A DNA stretch of 64,000 nucleotides, taken from positions 1 through 64,000 of the forward strand of contig CAMLQY010000008.1 in NCBI GenBank assembly GCA_946482365.1, given 5' to 3'. A program made the translations under genes and the position numbers. This document shows, one piece after another, positions 62,151 to 64,000 of the stretch. Positions within the stretch are counted from its first letter, which is position 1. Each line of letters opens with the position of its first letter. The notes beneath the pieces are model-generated. The model worked only from the letters and a program-made list of their open reading frames with translations, was not told the DNA's origin and ran no database searches. This DNA comes from an uncultured Actinomycetes bacterium. Its GTDB lineage: Bacteria; Actinomycetota; Thermoleophilia; Solirubrobacterales; 70-9.

Positions 62151-62228
62151 CTTTCGACTATCGGCATCTACGCGGGAATTCCCAACCCTCGAGAGGGCGA
62201 GATGCGCGTGTCATCTAGACTGGGAGGC

Positions 62229-62444
62229 GTGAAAACCGGAATCCACCCCGAGTACGCTCTCGCCAACGTGCATTGCTCCTGCGGGAACCAGTTCTATACC
62301 CGCTCTACGCAGGCGGACCTTCACCTCGAGCTCTGCTCGGAATGCCACCCGTTCTACACCGGCAAGCAGAAGCTCGTCGACACCGGTGGCCGGGTCGAGC
62401 GCTTCCAGCGCCGCGCCGCCAAGCACGCCAAGGCCGGGGAGTAG
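62229..62444 (+). CDS. rpmE: Ribosomal protein bL31, zinc-containing
   Basis: 71 aa from the GTG at 62229 with GGGAGG upstream. Family start [20 protein letters not shown] and [14 protein letters not shown]; the CxC and CxxC cysteines bind zinc, so this is the C+ (zinc-replete) paralogue. TAGACT at 62216-62221 lies close before the start. It begins the conserved rpmE-DUF1385-prfA order. Confidence 0.95.
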   Translation: MKTGIHPEYALANVHCSCGNQFYTRSTQADLHLELCSECHPFYTGKQKLVDTGGRVERFQRRAAKHAKAGE

Positions 62445-62447
62445 CCG

Positions 62448-63461
62448 GTGAGCCCAGAGCTGGGCTCCGCCGAGGCAGAGGCGCCGCCGTCCGGCAACGG
62501 AGCGGACCCGCTGCGCATGCCCGACGGCGCCCTGGTCGCCAAGCGCGACGCGCCGGTCGGCGGTCAGGCGGTGCTGGAGGGCGTGATGATGCGCGGCATC
62601 TCGGTCTGGGCCGTCGCGGTCCGCCGCCCCGACGGGGAGGTAGAGATCGAGTCCGAACCGATCAAGCCCTGGGCGCAGCGGCACCGGCTGTGGCGGCTGC
62701 CCGTCCTGCGCGGAGTCGTCGCCCTGGGCGAGTCGCTGAAGATCGGCTTCCGGGCGCTGGGCATCTCCGCCAACGCCCAGCTCGAGGAGGACGAGGACGG
62801 AGAGCGTGAAGAAATCGGAGGCTGGATCTGGGGCCTGACGATCGCCCTCTCGCTGGCTCTCGCGGTCGGCCTCTTCTTCGTCATCCCGGTCGGGCTGACG
62901 AGCCTGATCAAGGACCAGCTCGGCTCCTCGCTGCTCTTCTGGCTGGTCGAGGGGGTGCTGCGCACGGCGATCTTCATCGGCTACATCGTCGTCATCAGCC
63001 GCCTGCCCGACCTGCGCCGGGTCTTCGAGTACCACGGTGCCGAGCACAAGACGATCTCCTGCTACGAGGCCGAAGACCAGCTCGTCCCCTCGCGGGCGAA
63101 GCTCTACTCGCGCCTGCACCCTCGTTGCGGGACCAGCTTCCTGCTGATCGTCATGGTGCTGGCGATCTTCGTCTTCGCGCCGATCGGCCTGCCCGCCTGG
63201 TACTGGCTGCTGGCCTCGCGCATCCTCGGCATCCCGCTGATCGCCGGGCTCTCCTACGAGGTGATCAAGTGGGCGGGCAAAAACCGGCGCAAACGCTGGG
63301 TGAGGGCGGTGATGTGGCCCGGGCTGATGCTGCAGAACCTGACCACGCGGGAGCCGGACGAAGAGCAGCTGGCGGTGGCGATCGCGGCGCTGGAGAAGGT
63401 GCTTGCCGAGGAGTCGCCGGAGGCCGCTGCTTCAGGGCAGCAGATCGAGATCGTCGCGTAG
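62448..63461 (+). CDS. DUF1385 membrane protein (YqhQ-like)
   Basis: 337 aa, GTG start three bases after rpmE. Signature VGGQAVLEGVMMRGISVWAV at about residues 36-55, four to five membrane helices (about 125-290), EYHGAEHKTISCYEA, and LHPRCGTSFLLIVM. The His and Cys residues in these motifs are invariant in the family and hint at metal binding, but the function is unknown. The fixed position between rpmE and prfA in Firmicutes and Actinobacteria suggests a link to translation or envelope upkeep. Confidence 0.9.
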   Translation: MSPELGSAEAEAPPSGNGADPLRMPDGALVAKRDAPVGGQAVLEGVMMRGISVWAVAVRRPDGEVEIESEPIKPWAQRHRLWRLPVLRGVVALGESLKIGFRALGISANAQLEEDEDGEREEIGGWIWGLTIALSLALAVGLFFVIPVGLTSLIKDQLGSSLLFWLVEGVLRTAIFIGYIVVISRLPDLRRVFEYHGAEHKTISCYEAEDQLVPSRAKLYSRLHPRCGTSFLLIVMVLAIFVFAPIGLPAWYWLLASRILGIPLIAGLSYEVIKWAGKNRRKRWVRAVMWPGLMLQNLTTREPDEEQLAVAIAALEKVLAEESPEAAASGQQIEIVA

Positions 63462-63484
63462 CGCCCAGCTAAGGTTGCCCGGAC

Positions 63485-64000
63485 GTGATCGAGCAACTTG
63501 TGGAGCAGATCGAGGCGCGATTCGCTGAGCTGGAGCAGCAGATGTCTGACCCGGCGGTGATTGGCGATCGCCAGAGGTATGCCGAGGTGGGGCGGGAATA
63601 TCGGGAGCTGGAGCCCGCGCGCGAGCTGGTGGCCGAGTACCGGACGCTTAGGGACGATCTGGAGGGGGCGCGGGAGCTGCTGGAGGAGGACGGGGACGAT
63701 CCCGAGCTGCGCAAGGTGGCCGAGGAGGCTCCGGGGCGGATCGAGGAGCTCGAAGAGGAGATCCGGCTGGCGATGGTCGAGCGCGACCCCAACGACTCCA
63801 AGAACGTGCTGGTGGAGATCCGGGCGGGGACGGGAGGGGACGAGGCGGCGCTCTTTGCCGGCGACCTCTACAAGATGCTGACCCGCTACGCGGAGGAGCG
63901 CGGCTTCGCCGCCGAGACGCTCTCGCAGTCGAGCGCCGAGGTGGGCGGATTCAAGGAGGTGACCTTCGCGATCAAGGGGGAGGGCGCCTACTCGATCTTC
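63485..64000 (+). CDS. prfA: Peptide chain release factor 1 (partial, 3' end beyond window)
   Basis: 172 codons from the GTG at 63485 to the window edge, without a stop. The N-terminal coiled-coil domain (about residues 1-100) is followed by VLVEIRAGTGGDEAALFAGD LYKMLTRYAEERG, typical of RF1/RF2, then SSAEVGGFKEVTFAIKGEGA. The PxT stop-codon motif and GGQ loop lie outside the window; position after rpmE and DUF1385 indicates RF1. It releases peptides at UAA and UAG. Confidence 0.93.
   Translation, partial: MIEQLVEQIEARFAELEQQMSDPAVIGDRQRYAEVGREYRELEPARELVAEYRTLRDDLEGARELLEEDGDDPELRKVAEEAPGRIEELEEEIRLAMVERDPNDSKNVLVEIRAGTGGDEAALFAGDLYKMLTRYAEERGFAAETLSQSSAEVGGFKEVTFAIKGEGAYSIF

Overview
This 64 kb window is high-GC bacterial chromosome from a deep-branching actinobacterium. 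The gene content (monoderm-type type IV pilus cluster, Rv1264-like adenylate cyclase, an Rv3030-Rv3032-like glycan cluster, paired ArsA-like ATPases, a secreted beta-propeller with a chitobiase-like C-terminal domain) fits best with the class Thermoleophilia (Solirubrobacterales-like); that placement is inference. Start codons include many GTG and some TTG. The first ~117 bases are low-complexity G/C runs that look like an assembly artefact, and the right edge cuts prfA.

Region 1 (0.1-5.4 kb): a flavin-dependent oxidoreductase, class II fructose-1,6-bisphosphatase (glpX), a two-wing regulator, a YihY membrane protein and the principal sigma factor (rpoD). The rpoD promoter carries an embedded palindrome and is followed by a terminator-like hairpin ahead of the gene.

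Region 2 (5.4-22.6 kb): a nearly complete type IVa pilus locus, pilT1, PilX-like pilin, pilB, pilT2, pilC, major pilin, two minor pilins, prepilin peptidase, and pilM/N/O plus a gene in the pilP position. A predicted cyclic-di-GMP-I riboswitch lies just upstream of the major pilin gene, and a diguanylate cyclase is encoded at 60.7-62.2 kb, so pilin expression is probably tied to c-di-GMP. A nine-repeat secreted beta-propeller sits inside the pilin operon.

Region 3 (22.6-31.9 kb): an HxlR regulator, a lineage-type unknown protein, two ArsA/Get3-like ATPases, then a ParA-FtsZ gene pair whose disordered N-termini share a sharply bounded 80-bp palindromic repeat with compensatory changes at its ends. 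Gamma-glutamyltransferase and adenylate cyclase follow.

Region 4 (31.9-48.3 kb): an AbiEi/DUF559 nuclease-like gene flanked by two related palindromes, two methyltransferases, a GH57 plus GT4 glycan pair, acyl-CoA and aldehyde dehydrogenases, MeaB, a thioesterase behind a double operator and a large bipartite palindrome, an XRE-nucleotidyltransferase module, leucyl aminopeptidase, thiolase and a HAD phosphatase.

Region 5 (48.3-58.9 kb): an acyl-CoA (methylmalonyl-type) mutase whose large and B12-binding subunits are separated by a ~4.8 kb island. The island holds an MNT nucleotidyltransferase with a broken HEPN partner, a PHP-SMC-like ATPase of defence type, a dead transposase fragment, a degenerate tRNA-like gene with its own terminator, and a HigBA toxin-antitoxin pair. 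The electron-transfer-flavoprotein genes etfB-etfA and an ETF-quinone oxidoreductase lacking one iron-sulfur ligand follow, fitting an acyl-CoA oxidation theme together with the acyl-CoA dehydrogenase, thiolase, mutase and MeaB.

Region 6 (58.9-64 kb): a small unknown protein, an alpha/beta hydrolase divergent from a TetR regulator, a membrane diguanylate cyclase, and the conserved rpmE-DUF1385-prfA order.
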